Source of the DNA: Amycolatopsis orientalis DSM 43388
GTDB lineage: Bacteria; Actinomycetota; Actinomycetes; Mycobacteriales; Pseudonocardiaceae
Length of the DNA: 64,000 bases
Assembly (NCBI RefSeq): GCF_000411975.1
Contig: NZ_ASXG01000072.1
Span: 1 to 64,000 of the forward strand
Direction of reading: 5' to 3'
The notes under the pieces are model-generated. The model saw only the letters and a list, made by a program, of their open reading frames with translations. It searched no databases and was not told the DNA's origin. Positions 10,328 to 19,787 of the stretch are shown here, piece by piece. Both the position numbers and the translations under genes were made by a program. Positions within the stretch are counted from its first letter, which is position 1; the number at the start of each line of letters is the position of its first letter.

Positions 10328-12366
10328 TGGCTGATCCGACCACCTACCGACCTCAGCCGGGGAGCATCCCGGACTCGCCTGGCGTCTACAAGTTCCGCGA
10401 CGACGCCAAGCGGGTCATCTACGTCGGCAAAGCGAAGAGCCTGCGCAGCAGGCTGAACTCGTACTTCGCCGACCTGTCCGGCCTGCATCCGCGCACGCGG
10501 CAGATGGTCACCACCGCGGCGAGCGTCGAGTGGACCGTGGTCGGCACCGAGGTCGAGGCGCTCCAGCTGGAGTACAACTGGATCAAGGAATTCGACCCCC
10601 GGTTCAACGTCCGCTACCGCGACGACAAGAGCTATCCGGTCCTCGCGGTCACGCTGAACGAGGAATTCCCCCGGCTGCACGTCTACCGCGGCGCGCGCAA
10701 GAAGGGCGTCCGCTACTTCGGGCCGTACTCGCACGCGTGGGCGATCCGCGAGACGCTCGACCTGCTCCTGCGCGTTTTCCCCGCCCGCACCTGTTCCGCG
10801 GGAGTCTTCCGCCGGCACGGGCAGATCGGGCGGCCGTGTCTGCTCGGCTACATCGACAAGTGCTCGGCCCCGTGCGTCGGCCGGGTGACCGCCGAGGAGC
10901 ACCGGGCGATCGTCGAGGACTTCTGCGACTTCCTCGCCGGCCGCACGGACGCGATGGTGAAGCGGCTCGAACGCGAGATGGCGCAGGCGTCGGAGGAGCT
11001 GGAGTTCGAGCGCGCCGCGCGGCTGCGGGACGACCTGGGCGCATTGCGGCGTGCGATGGAAAAACAGGCCGTGGTGTTCGGCGACGGCACGGACGCCGAC
11101 GTAGTCGCCTTCGCGCACGACGAACTGGAGGCGGCCGTCCAGGTGTTCCACGTGCGCGGCGGGCGGGTGCGCGGGCAGCGGGGCTGGGTGATCGACAAGG
11201 CCGAGGAAATGGACGTCCCGGCGCTGGTCGACCACTTCCTCACCCAGTTCTACGGCGAGGAATCCGATCGCGCGGGCCGCGACGACGTCGAGACCGGTCC
11301 GGTCGTCCCGCGCGAGGTGCTGGTGCCGGAGCTGCCCGCGGACGCCGACGCGGTCGCCGAATGGCTGTCCGGTCTGCGCGGTTCGCGGGTGCGGCTGCGG
11401 GTCGCGCAGCGCGGCGACAAGAAGGCGCTCGCGGAAACGGTGGAGCGCAACGCCAAGGAAGCGTTCACCCAGCACAAGCTGCGCCGCGCGGGCGATCTCA
11501 CCGCGCGGTCCGCGGCACTGCAGGAACTCCAGGACTACCTGGCGCTCGACAGCGCGCCGCTGCGCATCGAGTGCATCGACATCAGCCACATCCAGGGCAG
11601 CGACGTCGTGGCGTCGCTGGTGGTGTTCGAGGACGGGCTGCCGCGCAAGTCCGAGTACCGCAAGTTCGCGCTGCGCGAGGCGGCGACCGAGGGCGACGTC
11701 GCGTCCATCGCCGAGGTCGTGCGGCGGCGGTTCTACCGGTACCTCAAGGAAACGGCCGAAAACGCGGCCGAGGCAACGGAAACCGCTCCGGAAGCCGCTT
11801 CCGACGGCGAGGAACCGGGGGACGAGGCGGTCCGGCCGGTGCGCGCCGGGATCGATCCGGAGACCGGCCGCCCGCGCAAGTTCGCATACCCGCCGAACCT
11901 GCTGGTCGTCGACGGCGCGGGCCCGCAGGCCACCGCGGCCGCGGACGTGCTCGCGGAACTGGGCATCACCGACATCGCAGTCGTCGGGCTCGCGAAGCGG
12001 CTCGAAGAGGTGTGGCTGCCCGGAGAGCCGGACCCGATGATCCTGCCGCGCACGTCCGACGCGCTCTATCTGCTGCAGCGGCTGCGCGACGAGGCGCACC
12101 GGTTCGCCATTCGCTACCACCGCGAAAAGCGCGCCAAACGCATGCAGGCGTCCGAATTGGACAGTGTGCCCGGACTCGGGCAGGCTCGGCGCACCGCGCT
12201 GATCAAGCACTTCGGCTCGGTGAAGAAGCTCAAACAGGCCCGGGTCGAGGAAATCGAAGCGGTGCCCGGTTTCGGCAGGCGCACTGCCGAGGCCGTGGTG
12301 GCGGCACTGGCCGGGGAGACCGGCGCCGCACCGCGGGCAGTACCGGGAGGGGACCAGGGGTCGTGA
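10327..12366 (+). CDS. uvrC: Excinuclease ABC subunit C
   Basis: Makes the two incisions of nucleotide excision repair after UvrA/UvrB damage recognition. The 679-residue protein has an N-terminal GIY-YIG nuclease ([20 protein letters not shown], about 18-95), a UVR motif that contacts UvrB near 205-240, the RNase H-like second nuclease ([20 protein letters not shown], about 415-560) and two helix-hairpin-helix motifs at the C-terminus ([14 protein letters not shown] and [13 protein letters not shown]). An acidic, Ala/Glu-rich insert lies at about 475-500, as in other actinobacteria. GTG 10327 is preferred as a leaderless start. The stop overlaps a possible GTG of rapZ. Confidence 0.96.
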   Translation: MADPTTYRPQPGSIPDSPGVYKFRDDAKRVIYVGKAKSLRSRLNSYFADLSGLHPRTRQMVTTAASVEWTVVGTEVEALQLEYNWIKEFDPRFNVRYRDDKSYPVLAVTLNEEFPRLHVYRGARKKGVRYFGPYSHAWAIRETLDLLLRVFPARTCSAGVFRRHGQIGRPCLLGYIDKCSAPCVGRVTAEEHRAIVEDFCDFLAGRTDAMVKRLEREMAQASEELEFERAARLRDDLGALRRAMEKQAVVFGDGTDADVVAFAHDELEAAVQVFHVRGGRVRGQRGWVIDKAEEMDVPALVDHFLTQFYGEESDRAGRDDVETGPVVPREVLVPELPADADAVAEWLSGLRGSRVRLRVAQRGDKKALAETVERNAKEAFTQHKLRRAGDLTARSAALQELQDYLALDSAPLRIECIDISHIQGSDVVASLVVFEDGLPRKSEYRKFALREAATEGDVASIAEVVRRRFYRYLKETAENAAEATETAPEAASDGEEPGDEAVRPVRAGIDPETGRPRKFAYPPNLLVVDGAGPQATAAADVLAELGITDIAVVGLAKRLEEVWLPGEPDPMILPRTSDALYLLQRLRDEAHRFAIRYHREKRAKRMQASELDSVPGLGQARRTALIKHFGSVKKLKQARVEEIEAVPGFGRRTAEAVVAALAGETGAAPRAVPGGDQGS

Positions 12367-12383
12367 TCGGGAAGGAAGCACAC

Positions 12384-13274
12384 GTGAGTGCGGAAGAGGA
12401 AAAACGAGGCAGCGGGATGGAGGTCGCGGTCGTCTCCGGCCTCTCCGGCGCGGGCCGCTCCACGGCGGCGAAATGCCTGGAGGACCTCGGCTGGTTCGTG
12501 GTCGACAACCTGCCGCCGGAGCTGATCGCCACCATGGTCGAGCTCGGCGCGCAGGCGCGGGGCGCGATCACGAAGGTGGCGGTGGTGATGGACGTGCGGT
12601 CGCGCGCGTTCACCGACGACCTGGCCTCGGTGATCAAGGACCTGGACGCGCGAGGGTACAAACCGCGCGTGCTGTTCCTGGAGGCCACCGACGCGGTGCT
12701 GGTGCGCCGCTTCGAATCGGTCCGCCGCGGCCACCCGATGCAGGGCGACGGCAGGCTCGCCGACGGCATCACCGCCGAGCGCAAGCTGCTTTCGCCGCTG
12801 CGCGAGGAGGCCGACCTGGTGCTCGACACGTCCGCGCTGTCGGTGCACGACCTGCGCGCGAAGATCGAGGACGCGTTCGGTTCCGAGGCCAGCACGCAGA
12901 CCCGCGTCACCGTGCTGTCGTTCGGCTACAAGTACGGTTTGCCGATGGACGCCGACCTGGTGATGGACGTGCGGTTCCTGCCGAACCCGTTCTGGATCCC
13001 GGAGCTGCGCGAGCACACCGGCCTCGACGGCGAGGTGCGCAACTACGTGCTGTCGCAGGAAGGCGCCGAGGAATTCCTCGACCGCTACCACCAGCTGCTG
13101 CGGCTCATCGGCGCGGGCTACAAGCGCGAGGGCAAGCGGTACCTGACGCTCGCGGTCGGCTGCACCGGCGGCAAGCACCGCAGCGTCGCGATCTCCGAGG
13201 AACTCGCCCAGAGACTGTCCAATGAGGACGGCATGGCAGTAAAGGTGGTGCACCGGGATCTTGGCCGGGAGTGA
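12384..13274 (+). CDS. rapZ: RapZ-family nucleotide-binding protein
   Basis: A 296-residue member of the RapZ/YvcJ family, P-loop proteins that bind nucleotide and, in E. coli, an sRNA. In actinobacteria the role is unclear. The N-terminal P-loop reads VSGLSGAGRSTAAKCLEDLG, with Arg where kinases usually have Lys; this is normal for the family. Further signatures are FVVDNLPPELI, SFGYKYGLPMDADLVMDVRF, LPNPFWIPELREHTG and VGCTGGKHRSVAISEELA. GTG 12384 has GAAGGA 7 bases upstream; GTG 12363, overlapping the uvrC stop, is an alternative. The uvrC-rapZ-yvcK-whiA order is conserved in actinobacteria. Confidence 0.93.
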   Translation: MSAEEEKRGSGMEVAVVSGLSGAGRSTAAKCLEDLGWFVVDNLPPELIATMVELGAQARGAITKVAVVMDVRSRAFTDDLASVIKDLDARGYKPRVLFLEATDAVLVRRFESVRRGHPMQGDGRLADGITAERKLLSPLREEADLVLDTSALSVHDLRAKIEDAFGSEASTQTRVTVLSFGYKYGLPMDADLVMDVRFLPNPFWIPELREHTGLDGEVRNYVLSQEGAEEFLDRYHQLLRLIGAGYKREGKRYLTLAVGCTGGKHRSVAISEELAQRLSNEDGMAVKVVHRDLGRE

Positions 13275-13275
13275 C

Positions 13276-14238
13276 GTGCGCGCGGTGGCGCTGGGCGGAG
13301 GACACGGGCTGCACGCGACGTTGACCGCGCTCCGGCGGATCACCCGCGCCGTCACGGCGGTGGTGACGGTGGCCGACGACGGCGGGTCGTCCGGCAGGCT
13401 GCGGCGCGAACTGGGGCTGCTGCCGCCGGGCGACCTGCGCCAGGCGTTCGCCGCCTTCGCCGCGGAGGACGGCGGGCGGCTGTGGGCGGAGGTGTTCCAG
13501 CACCGCTTCGGCGGCGACGGCGCGCTCGCCGGGCACGCCGTCGGCAACCTGCTGCTCGCCGGGCTGTTCGAGGTGCTCGGCGACCCGGTGGCCGCGCTCG
13601 ACGAGGCGAGCAGGCTGATGGGCATCTCCGGCCGGGTGCTGCCGATGTCGCCGGAGCCGCTGGAGATCGAGGGCGAGGTCAGCGGCCTGGACAGCGAGGA
13701 CCCGGACGCGATCCGGCGCATCCGCGGCCAGGTCGCGGTCGCCAGCACGCCCGGCCAGGTGCACCGCATCTCGCTGCACCCGGCCGGACGCCAGGAACGC
13801 CCGCCGCGCGGCTGCCCGGAGGCGATCGAGGCGGTGCTGGCGGCGGACGTCGTGTTCCTCGGCCCCGGCTCGTGGTTCACCAGCGTGCTGCCGCATCTCC
13901 TGGTCCCGGATCTGCACGACGCGCTCGTCCGCACGACGGCGACGAAGGTCGTCGTGCTGAACTTGGTCCCCCAACCGGGGGAAACCGGCGGATTCTCCCC
14001 GGAGCGGCATTTGGACGTACTCTTCGAACACGCGCCCGCGCTGCGGGTCGACGCCGTCGTCGCGGACCGTGATTCCGTCCCTGACCCGGCAAGCCTGCGC
14101 CGGGCGGCCGAACGCCTCGGAGCCAGGGCCTGCCTGGGGGCGGTGGCCGACCCGGTCGTGGCGGGACGGCATGATCCTGGTGCGCTCGCCCAGTGCATGC
14201 GAGAGGCATTGGGCCTCGGCGGGGAGCACTGTGGGTGA
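13276..14238 (+). CDS. yvcK: YvcK/CuvA-family gluconeogenesis factor (UDP-sugar binding)
   Basis: A 320-residue YvcK-family protein. In Bacillus and mycobacteria these proteins bind UDP-GlcNAc and influence carbon flow into the cell wall; the exact reaction, if any, is not known. Visible motifs are VALGGGHGLHATLTAL (nucleotide-binding loop), VADDGGSSGRLRRELG, GHAVGNLLLAGL, FLGPGSWFTSVLPHLL and VLNLVPQPGETGGFS. GTG 13276, two bases after the rapZ stop with GGGAG upstream, is chosen. TTG 13261, inside rapZ, would add five residues. Confidence 0.93.
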   Translation: MRAVALGGGHGLHATLTALRRITRAVTAVVTVADDGGSSGRLRRELGLLPPGDLRQAFAAFAAEDGGRLWAEVFQHRFGGDGALAGHAVGNLLLAGLFEVLGDPVAALDEASRLMGISGRVLPMSPEPLEIEGEVSGLDSEDPDAIRRIRGQVAVASTPGQVHRISLHPAGRQERPPRGCPEAIEAVLAADVVFLGPGSWFTSVLPHLLVPDLHDALVRTTATKVVVLNLVPQPGETGGFSPERHLDVLFEHAPALRVDAVVADRDSVPDPASLRRAAERLGARACLGAVADPVVAGRHDPGALAQCMREALGLGGEHCG

Positions 14239-14274
14239 CGGCGGGCGCGCAGCGAAAGGCAGGAGGGGCAGTAC

Positions 14275-15264
14275 ATGGCGATGACCGCCGCGGTGAAGGA
14301 CGAACTGAGCCGGCTCGAGATCACGAAGATCGGGCCGCGCCGGGCGGAGGTCGCGTCGCTGCTTCGCTTCGCGGGCGGCCTGCACATCGTGGCCGGCCGG
14401 GTGGTGGTCGAGGCGGAGCTGGACACGGGTTCGGTCGCGCGGCGGCTGCGCAAGGAGATCCACGAGCTCTACGGGCACCATTCGGACGTGCACGTGATCA
14501 CCGCGAGCGGCGGCCTGCGCAAGGGGACGCGGTACGTCGTGCGCGTGGTGAAGGACGGCGAGGGCCTGGCGCGCCAGACCGGGTTGATCGACCAGCGCGG
14601 ACGCCCCGTGCGCGGCCTGCCCGCCGCCGTGGTGTCCGGCGGAGTGGCCGACGCCGAAGCGGCCTGGCGCGGCGCCTTCCTGGCCCACGGCTCGCTGACC
14701 GAGCCGGGCCGCTCGTCGTCCCTGGAAGTGACCTGCCCCGGCCCGGAAGCGGCCCTGGCCCTGGTCGGCGCTGCCCGGCGGATGGGCATCCAGGCGAAGT
14801 CCCGCGAGGTCCGGGGAGCGGACCGGGTCGTGGTCCGCGACGGCGACGCGATCGGCGCCCTGCTGACCCGCCTGGGCGCGCACACGAGCGTGCTGCAGTG
14901 GGAAGAACGCCGGATGCGCCGCGAGGTCCGGGCGACTGCCAACCGCCTCGCGAACTTCGACGACGCGAACCTCCGCCGCTCGGCCCGAGCCGCGGTCGCC
15001 GCGGCCGCGAGGGTGGAGCGAGCCCTGGAGATCCTCGGCGACACCGCCCCGGACCACCTGCTCGCCGCCGGCCGCCTGCGCTTGTCGAACCGCCAGGCGT
15101 CCCTCGAGGAACTCGGCCAGCTGTCCGACCCGCAAATGACGAAAGACGCGGTAGCTGGCCGGATCCGGCGGCTCCTCGCGATGGCGGACAAGCGGGCGAA
15201 GGAACTGAACATCCCGGACACCGAATCGGCGGTCACCCCGGAAATGCTGGAAGAAGAAGCCTGA
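14275..15264 (+). CDS. whiA: Sporulation transcription regulator WhiA
   Basis: A 329-residue WhiA protein. WhiA controls sporulation septation genes with WhiB in Streptomyces. The N-terminal half is a degenerate LAGLIDADG homing-endonuclease fold (about 20-215; [20 protein letters not shown] marks one repeat). The C-terminal part has the HTH domain with [18 protein letters not shown] and [20 protein letters not shown]. Length is standard. ATG 14275 has a GGAGGGG stretch (14262-14268) upstream. Last gene of the uvrC-rapZ-yvcK-whiA block; the long accessory interval begins after it. Confidence 0.96.
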   Translation: MAMTAAVKDELSRLEITKIGPRRAEVASLLRFAGGLHIVAGRVVVEAELDTGSVARRLRKEIHELYGHHSDVHVITASGGLRKGTRYVVRVVKDGEGLARQTGLIDQRGRPVRGLPAAVVSGGVADAEAAWRGAFLAHGSLTEPGRSSSLEVTCPGPEAALALVGAARRMGIQAKSREVRGADRVVVRDGDAIGALLTRLGAHTSVLQWEERRMRREVRATANRLANFDDANLRRSARAAVAAAARVERALEILGDTAPDHLLAAGRLRLSNRQASLEELGQLSDPQMTKDAVAGRIRRLLAMADKRAKELNIPDTESAVTPEMLEEEA

Positions 15265-16496
15265 CCCCTGCTGGCGGCCGGGCTTGCCGAGGCCCTTCCC
15301 GGCGGCTTGCCGCGCGTGGCTGCCCAGCGCTGTGGGCTGGAGCCATGGCCAGTCACCTTGTGCGGGATGAGACGGCCTCGGCCGATGCGCGGGCTTGCCA
15401 GGGGAGCGGGGGGATCGTGCGTGTTTGCGCCGGTTCTTACCGGCGCCACCACTCACGACGGTCCGGACCGCCGAGCGTCGTAGCTTGGCAGCCCGCCTGA
15501 ACCGGCTGCGGCCGGGCACTGCGAGGCACACTCCGCCAGCCGACTAGGCGGAGGAGAAACGGCCCCCGAGTCTCCGCGGGTGGGTTCGTGGGGAGAAGTG
15601 GCCGCCGTCAACCCGTCGGCGGGTTGGCCGCGGGAAATGCGCACCCTCATGCGCCGCCCAGCGACTAGGCGGGGCGAAGCGGCTCCTGAGGCTCCGCGGG
15701 TGGGCGAGCGGGGAGGAAGTGCCGTGGCCAGCTTGTTGGTGGGTTGGTGAGGGAGTGTGCGCTCTGAGGCTCGCTGGGCGGGCGAAGCGGTTCCTGAGGC
15801 TCCACGGGTGGGCGAGCGGGAGGGCGCCGTAGCCGACTTGTTGGTGGGTTGGCTGCGGGAAGTGCGCGTTCTGAGGCTCGCTGGGCGAAGCGGCTTCTGA
15901 GGTTTCGCGTGTGGGTTGATGGGGAGGGGGTGCCGCGGTCAGCTTGTTGGTGGGTTGGCGAGGGGAGTGTGCGTGCTGAGGCTCGCTGGGCTGGTGGGCG
16001 AAGCGGTTTCTGAGGTTCGCGAGCGGGGCGGAGTGCCGCGGCCAGCTCGTTGGTGGGTTGGTAAGCGGAGTGCGCGCTCGGAGCCCCGCTGGGCGGGGTG
16101 AAACGGGCTGGTGGAGAAGTGCCTGCCGGGTGAGTTGGCGAGAGAAGTTCGCATCCCAGTCCGGCGGGACGGCCAGGCGGGGGAGAAGCATCCGCCAAGC
16201 CCCACCTGACCGGCCTGACCGGTGCCGCGTCGAGCGTGGGCGCGAGGCTCGTGGATGCCGGTGAGAACCAGCACAAACCCCACGACGGCACACCCGCCCG
16301 AAGACCCCCCAGCGCTATCCGAGCCCGGCGCCATCCCAGCGTCCCGCGAGCGTTCCGTTGCGACTTCCGCAGCAACTCCCCACTCCACTCTGCGCATTCC
16401 GTCGCACTCCCCGAAAACGACCGCCCGCCCCGAAGCCCGCCCGCCACGACTTCGTCCACAATGGACAAATCACCCCCGCCGCCCCGCCGGATTCGC
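15265..16496. other. Gene-free stretch after whiA
   Basis: About 1.2 kb in which I see no convincing gene. The first 270 bases are unremarkable GC-rich sequence. From about 15540 to 16140 there is a degenerate tandem array (listed separately). The last 350 bases hold no repeat, and lead into the promoter of the luciferase-like gene. Long minus-strand open frames here translate to Pro/Ser/Arg-rich repetitive sequence and follow from the base composition and the repeat. Confidence 0.6.
15545..16140. repeat. Degenerate tandem array, unit about 103-113 bp
   Basis: At least four clear and two weak units. Each contains GCGAAGCGG(C/T)TCCTGAGGCT, then GGGTGGGCGAGCGGG, then AGCTTGTTGGTGGGTTGG, then a GTGCGCGCTCTGAGGCTCGC block. 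GCGAAGCGG begins at 15674, 15782, 15885 and 15998 (spacings 108, 103 and 113). The edges at about 15545 and 16100 are more diverged. Because two of the spacings are not multiples of three, a conserved reading frame cannot run through it. Confidence 0.7.
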
Positions 16497-16510
16497 TACC
16501 GTAGGGGGCA
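16497..16510 (+). promoter_or_regulatory. -10 box of the luciferase-like gene
   Basis: TACCGT at 16497-16502, then seven bases, then ATG 16510; consistent with a leaderless transcript. The intervening AGGGGG could also act as a weak, too-close ribosome site. Confidence 0.45.
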
Positions 16511-17484
16511 TGATCGATCTGCCGCTCTCCGCTCTTGAACTCGCGCTGGTCGAAGCCGGGCAGTCGGCCGCGGCGGCGCTCGAGCCGCTCGGCTCCGTCG
16601 CGCGGCGGCTGGACGACCTCGGCTACCGCCGGCTCTGGTTCGCCGAGCATCACGGTTCCCCGGCGATCGCCAGCGCCTCCCCGCAGGTGCTCGCGGCGCA
16701 CGCGGGCGCGGTCACGTCCCGGGTCCGGGTCGGGTCCGGCGGGGTGCTCGCGCCCAACCACGCGCCGTTCGCGTTGGCGGAGCAGTTCGGGACGCTGTCC
16801 GCGCTCACCGGCGGGCGGGTCGATCTCGGGGTCGGCCGCGGGCCCGGTGCGCTCGATCCGGTGATCATCCGCGCGTTGCGCCGCGGAGCCGAGCCGGCTC
16901 AGGAAGCCGACTACCACGCCGACGTCGACGAGCTTCTGCAGCATCTCGGCAGCGACAAGGTGCTCCCGGGCGGAGTGACCGTGCCGGAGCCGTGGCTGCT
17001 CAGCTCCAGTCCGGCGGGTGCGGAGGTCGCCGCCGAGCGCGGGTTGCCGATCGCGTTCGCGCATCACATCCGGCCGGACAACACCGCCGCCTCGCTGGAG
17101 CGGTACCGGGAGAAGTTCCAGCCCTCGAAGTGGCGTTCCGAACCGTACGTGCTGCTGTGTGTCGAGACGATCTGCGCGGACACCGAGGCTGAGGCCGAAT
17201 ACCTGTCCGGGCCGATGAACGTGCTCAAATCCCACCTGCTCGCCGGCGGCGGGGGAGACCAGCCGATGCTCACGCCGGAGGAAGCCGCTGGTTACGAGAT
17301 CGCGCCGGAGATGGTTCCGCAGCTCGAGCAATTCCGCGCGGCGCAGGCGTACGGCGAACGGGAGCAGGTCCAGGCGCGGCTGGCGGAGCTGGGGAAGCAG
17401 ACCGGTGCGGACGAAATCATGGTCACGGTCCCGGTTTTCGACGCGAAGGCCCGCGTCCGCTGTTATGAACTGGTGAAAGAATGA
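16510..17484 (+). CDS. LLM-class flavin-dependent oxidoreductase
   Basis: A 324-residue luciferase-like monooxygenase of the single-component (TIGR03558/MsnO8-like) group, which use FMNH2 or F420H2 from a partner reductase. Visible features are the TIM-barrel segments LGYRRLWFAEHHGSPAIAS, VRVGSGGVLAPNHAPFALAEQFGTL (substrate/flavin edge), GGRVDLGVGRGPGALDP and GLPIAFAHHIRPDN. The substrate cannot be read from sequence. It stands alone, on the plus strand, and ends 47 bp from the convergent sugar dehydrogenase gene, with a strong hairpin between. Confidence 0.88.
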   Translation: MIDLPLSALELALVEAGQSAAAALEPLGSVARRLDDLGYRRLWFAEHHGSPAIASASPQVLAAHAGAVTSRVRVGSGGVLAPNHAPFALAEQFGTLSALTGGRVDLGVGRGPGALDPVIIRALRRGAEPAQEADYHADVDELLQHLGSDKVLPGGVTVPEPWLLSSSPAGAEVAAERGLPIAFAHHIRPDNTAASLERYREKFQPSKWRSEPYVLLCVETICADTEAEAEYLSGPMNVLKSHLLAGGGGDQPMLTPEEAAGYEIAPEMVPQLEQFRAAQAYGEREQVQARLAELGKQTGADEIMVTVPVFDAKARVRCYELVKE

Positions 17485-17487
17485 GGT

Positions 17488-17528
17488 GCGGCAGGGGTGA
17501 CCGGCGCCGCTCCGGTCACCCCTGCCGC
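17488..17528. terminator. Perfect 17-bp hairpin between convergent genes
   Basis: GCGGCAGGGGTGACCGG (17488-17504) pairs perfectly with CCGGTCACCCCTGCCGC (17512-17528) around a 7-nt loop. It begins 4 bp after the monooxygenase stop and ends 4 bp before the 3' end of the sugar dehydrogenase gene, so it should serve as a bidirectional terminator. Confidence 0.8.
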
Positions 17529-17531
17529 GGC

Positions 17532-19607
17532 TTATCCGGCGAGCGCCGCGCCGGGGAACTTCAGCTGCACCACCACGTTGTCGATGGTGTCCGGCGTGCC
17601 GCCGAGCTTGTCGTTGTTCGTCGAGGTCACCCACAGATGCCCGTCGGGGGTCTTGGTCACCGAGCGCAGCCGGCCCCAGCGGCCAGAGAACACCGCCGAC
17701 ACATCGCCGACGCTGTCGCCCTTGATCTGCGTGACGAACAGCTGTTTGCCGGTCACCGCCGCGATGTAGATCCAGTCGTTCACGATCTCGATGCCCGACG
17801 GTCCGGCCTGCGAGGTCGGCCACGTCTTCTTCGGCGCGATCGTCCCCTTGCAGTCGCCGATCGTGCCCTCGCAGGCTGACCAGCCGTAGTTGCCGCCCTT
17901 CTGGATCAGGTTCAGCTCGTCCTGGCTGCTCTCGCCGAATTCCGACGACCACAGCCGCCCCTGCGAATCCCAGGCCAGGCCCTGCGGATTGCGGTGCCCG
18001 TAGCTCCAGACGTACCGCGCGTTGCCGCCGGTGGCGTAGAACGGGTTGTCGCTCGGCGCGGAACCGTCCGGGTTGAGCCGCAGGATCTTGCCGTTGAGCG
18101 AACTCTTGTTCTGCGCGTTGGCTTTGACCTTCGCGTCGCCGACGGTGGCGTACAGCTTGCCGTCCGGGCCGAATGCGATCCGGCCGCCGTTGTGGTACTG
18201 GTTCTTCGCCATCCCGGTCAGCACCGGAGTGGTGGTCTTCGACAGCGTGGTGCCGTCGTAGGTGACCTTCACGATCCGGTTGTCGCTCGAGGACGTGTGG
18301 TACAGGTACACCGCGTGGTCGGTGTTCCACTGCGGCGAAATCGCCAGCCCGAGCAGCCCGCCCTCGCCGTTCGTGGTGACCACGCCGGGGATCTTGCCGA
18401 GCGTCGTCTTCTCGCCGTCCGGGGTGATCTGCAGCAGTTCGAACCGGTCCCGTTCGGTCACCAAGGCGTTGCCGTTCGGCAGGAAACCGACCGACCAGCC
18501 GAGGTCGACCTTCGCGATGTCCTTGTCGTACGAGGGGATTCCGCCGCCCGCGCCGCTGCTGCCGGTGGTCTTCGCGGTGACCGCATTGCTCGCCGCGGAC
18601 GTGTTTCCGTTGGGGTCACGCGCTTTCACGGTGAACGTGTACGACGTGTTCGGCTTGAGGTCGGTGACGGTCGCCGAAGTCTGCGTCGTGGTCGAGACGA
18701 CGTCCTTGCCCTGATACACGTCGTAGCTCGCGATCGAGCCGCTGTCGTCGGTGGAAGCCTTCCAGGACAACGAAATGCTGTCCGAAGTGCTGCCGGTGAC
18801 CTTCAGCGAACCCGGCACGCTCGGCGGGGTTTTGTCGTCGCTGGGCGGGGTTTTCACGCCGACGACGTTGCTCGGCTGGGACGGGTTGCCCGCCGCGTCG
18901 TAGGCGATCACCGAGATGTCGTACGACGTGTTCGGCGTCAGCTGGTCGACGGTCGCCGACGTGGTCTTGCCGTCCACGACCTTGAGCGTGTTGCCGCCGC
19001 GGTTGATCTCGTACCGCGTGACGCCGACGTTGTCCGTCGCCGGATCCCACCGGAAATCCGCCGCGGTGGGCCGGATGTTCGACACCTGGAAGTTCTTCGG
19101 CGGCGTCGGCGGTTCGGTGTCGACCGGGGCGCTGAAGCTGTCGGTGATCTTGTCGGTGTTGGGCCCGCCGTTCGCGGACGCCGAAACGGTGCGCACATGG
19201 TTGACGCCCGCAGTGAGCTGGACCGTCGCGGCGACGGTCTTCCAGGTCGTCCAGGAACCGGTGCTGGGGAAGGAAACCGTGCCTTTGTCGCCGCCGTCGA
19301 CCACGAGCTTCATCGGCCGGTCGTCGGAAGTCCCGTTGGCGTAGCGGAAAGTCAGCGTGTGCGTGCCGGCTTGTGCCGCGTTGACCGAATAGTCGGCGTA
19401 GCTGCCGACGACGTTGTCGAAGTCCACGAATCCCTTGCCGGAGTAGCCGGCGTGGTTCGTGGCGATCTTGGCCTGGGAAAGCGTCGCGTCCTCGGACTCG
19501 TAGTCCCCGGTGGCCGCGGTGGCGGTCACGGGGGCCAGCAGTGCGCAGCCGAGCGCGGTCGCCGCGGTACCGGCGAACAGCGCGCTCAACGTCGAGCGTC
19601 GTGCCAC
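17532..19607 (-). CDS. Secreted CBM/fibronectin-III/PQQ-type sugar dehydrogenase
   Basis: A 691-residue modular exported protein. The order is: signal peptide (about 1-31, ending TATA); a carbohydrate-binding module of the CBM6/35 type (about 34-160; YESEDATLSQAKI, GKGFVDFDN); two fibronectin type III domains (about 170-258 and 266-350); and a C-terminal soluble glucose/sorbosone dehydrogenase beta-propeller (about 365-685). The last has VDLGWSVGFLPNGNALVTER, GGLLGLAISPQW, HNGGRIAFGPDGKLYATVGD and YGHRNPQGLAWDSQGRLWSSE. Such enzymes oxidise sugars with PQQ. The sugar is unknown. GTG 19607 has AGGAGG five bases upstream. A palindrome resembling a repressor operator lies in its promoter. Confidence 0.88.
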   Translation of the reverse strand: MARRSTLSALFAGTAATALGCALLAPVTATAATGDYESEDATLSQAKIATNHAGYSGKGFVDFDNVVGSYADYSVNAAQAGTHTLTFRYANGTSDDRPMKLVVDGGDKGTVSFPSTGSWTTWKTVAATVQLTAGVNHVRTVSASANGGPNTDKITDSFSAPVDTEPPTPPKNFQVSNIRPTAADFRWDPATDNVGVTRYEINRGGNTLKVVDGKTTSATVDQLTPNTSYDISVIAYDAAGNPSQPSNVVGVKTPPSDDKTPPSVPGSLKVTGSTSDSISLSWKASTDDSGSIASYDVYQGKDVVSTTTQTSATVTDLKPNTSYTFTVKARDPNGNTSAASNAVTAKTTGSSGAGGGIPSYDKDIAKVDLGWSVGFLPNGNALVTERDRFELLQITPDGEKTTLGKIPGVVTTNGEGGLLGLAISPQWNTDHAVYLYHTSSSDNRIVKVTYDGTTLSKTTTPVLTGMAKNQYHNGGRIAFGPDGKLYATVGDAKVKANAQNKSSLNGKILRLNPDGSAPSDNPFYATGGNARYVWSYGHRNPQGLAWDSQGRLWSSEFGESSQDELNLIQKGGNYGWSACEGTIGDCKGTIAPKKTWPTSQAGPSGIEIVNDWIYIAAVTGKQLFVTQIKGDSVGDVSAVFSGRWGRLRSVTKTPDGHLWVTSTNNDKLGGTPDTIDNVVVQLKFPGAALAG

Positions 19608-19663
19608 GGGGGCCTCCTGCGTGAGGGGGATCGGGGCGGCGGCGGGGGAGAGAACGTCTTCGT

Positions 19664-19678
19664 TAGGAAACTTTCCTA
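19664..19678. promoter_or_regulatory. Palindromic operator upstream of the sugar dehydrogenase
   Basis: TAGGAAA-C-TTTCCTA, a 15-bp palindrome with 7-bp arms, lies 57-71 bases upstream of the dehydrogenase start, in its expected promoter. AGGAAA-N-TTTCCT palindromes of this kind are found before exported carbohydrate-active genes in actinomycetes and resemble sites of ROK-family repressors. The regulator is not identified here. Confidence 0.5.
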
Positions 19679-19787
19679 TTTATCGGGAGAGATCACACAC
19701 CCTCGACGGGGGTGGTGTCAATAGTGCGATCGCAGCATCACGCTCCGCAGTCGTGACCGCGGAGCGCGAAGAGAATGGACCGGCCGG

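Noticed and set aside
15665..16468. A 267-codon Pro/Ser-rich minus-strand frame over the tandem array
   Set aside because: Repeat units differ by lengths that are not multiples of three, there is no ribosome site, and a competing frame shows the same sequence type.
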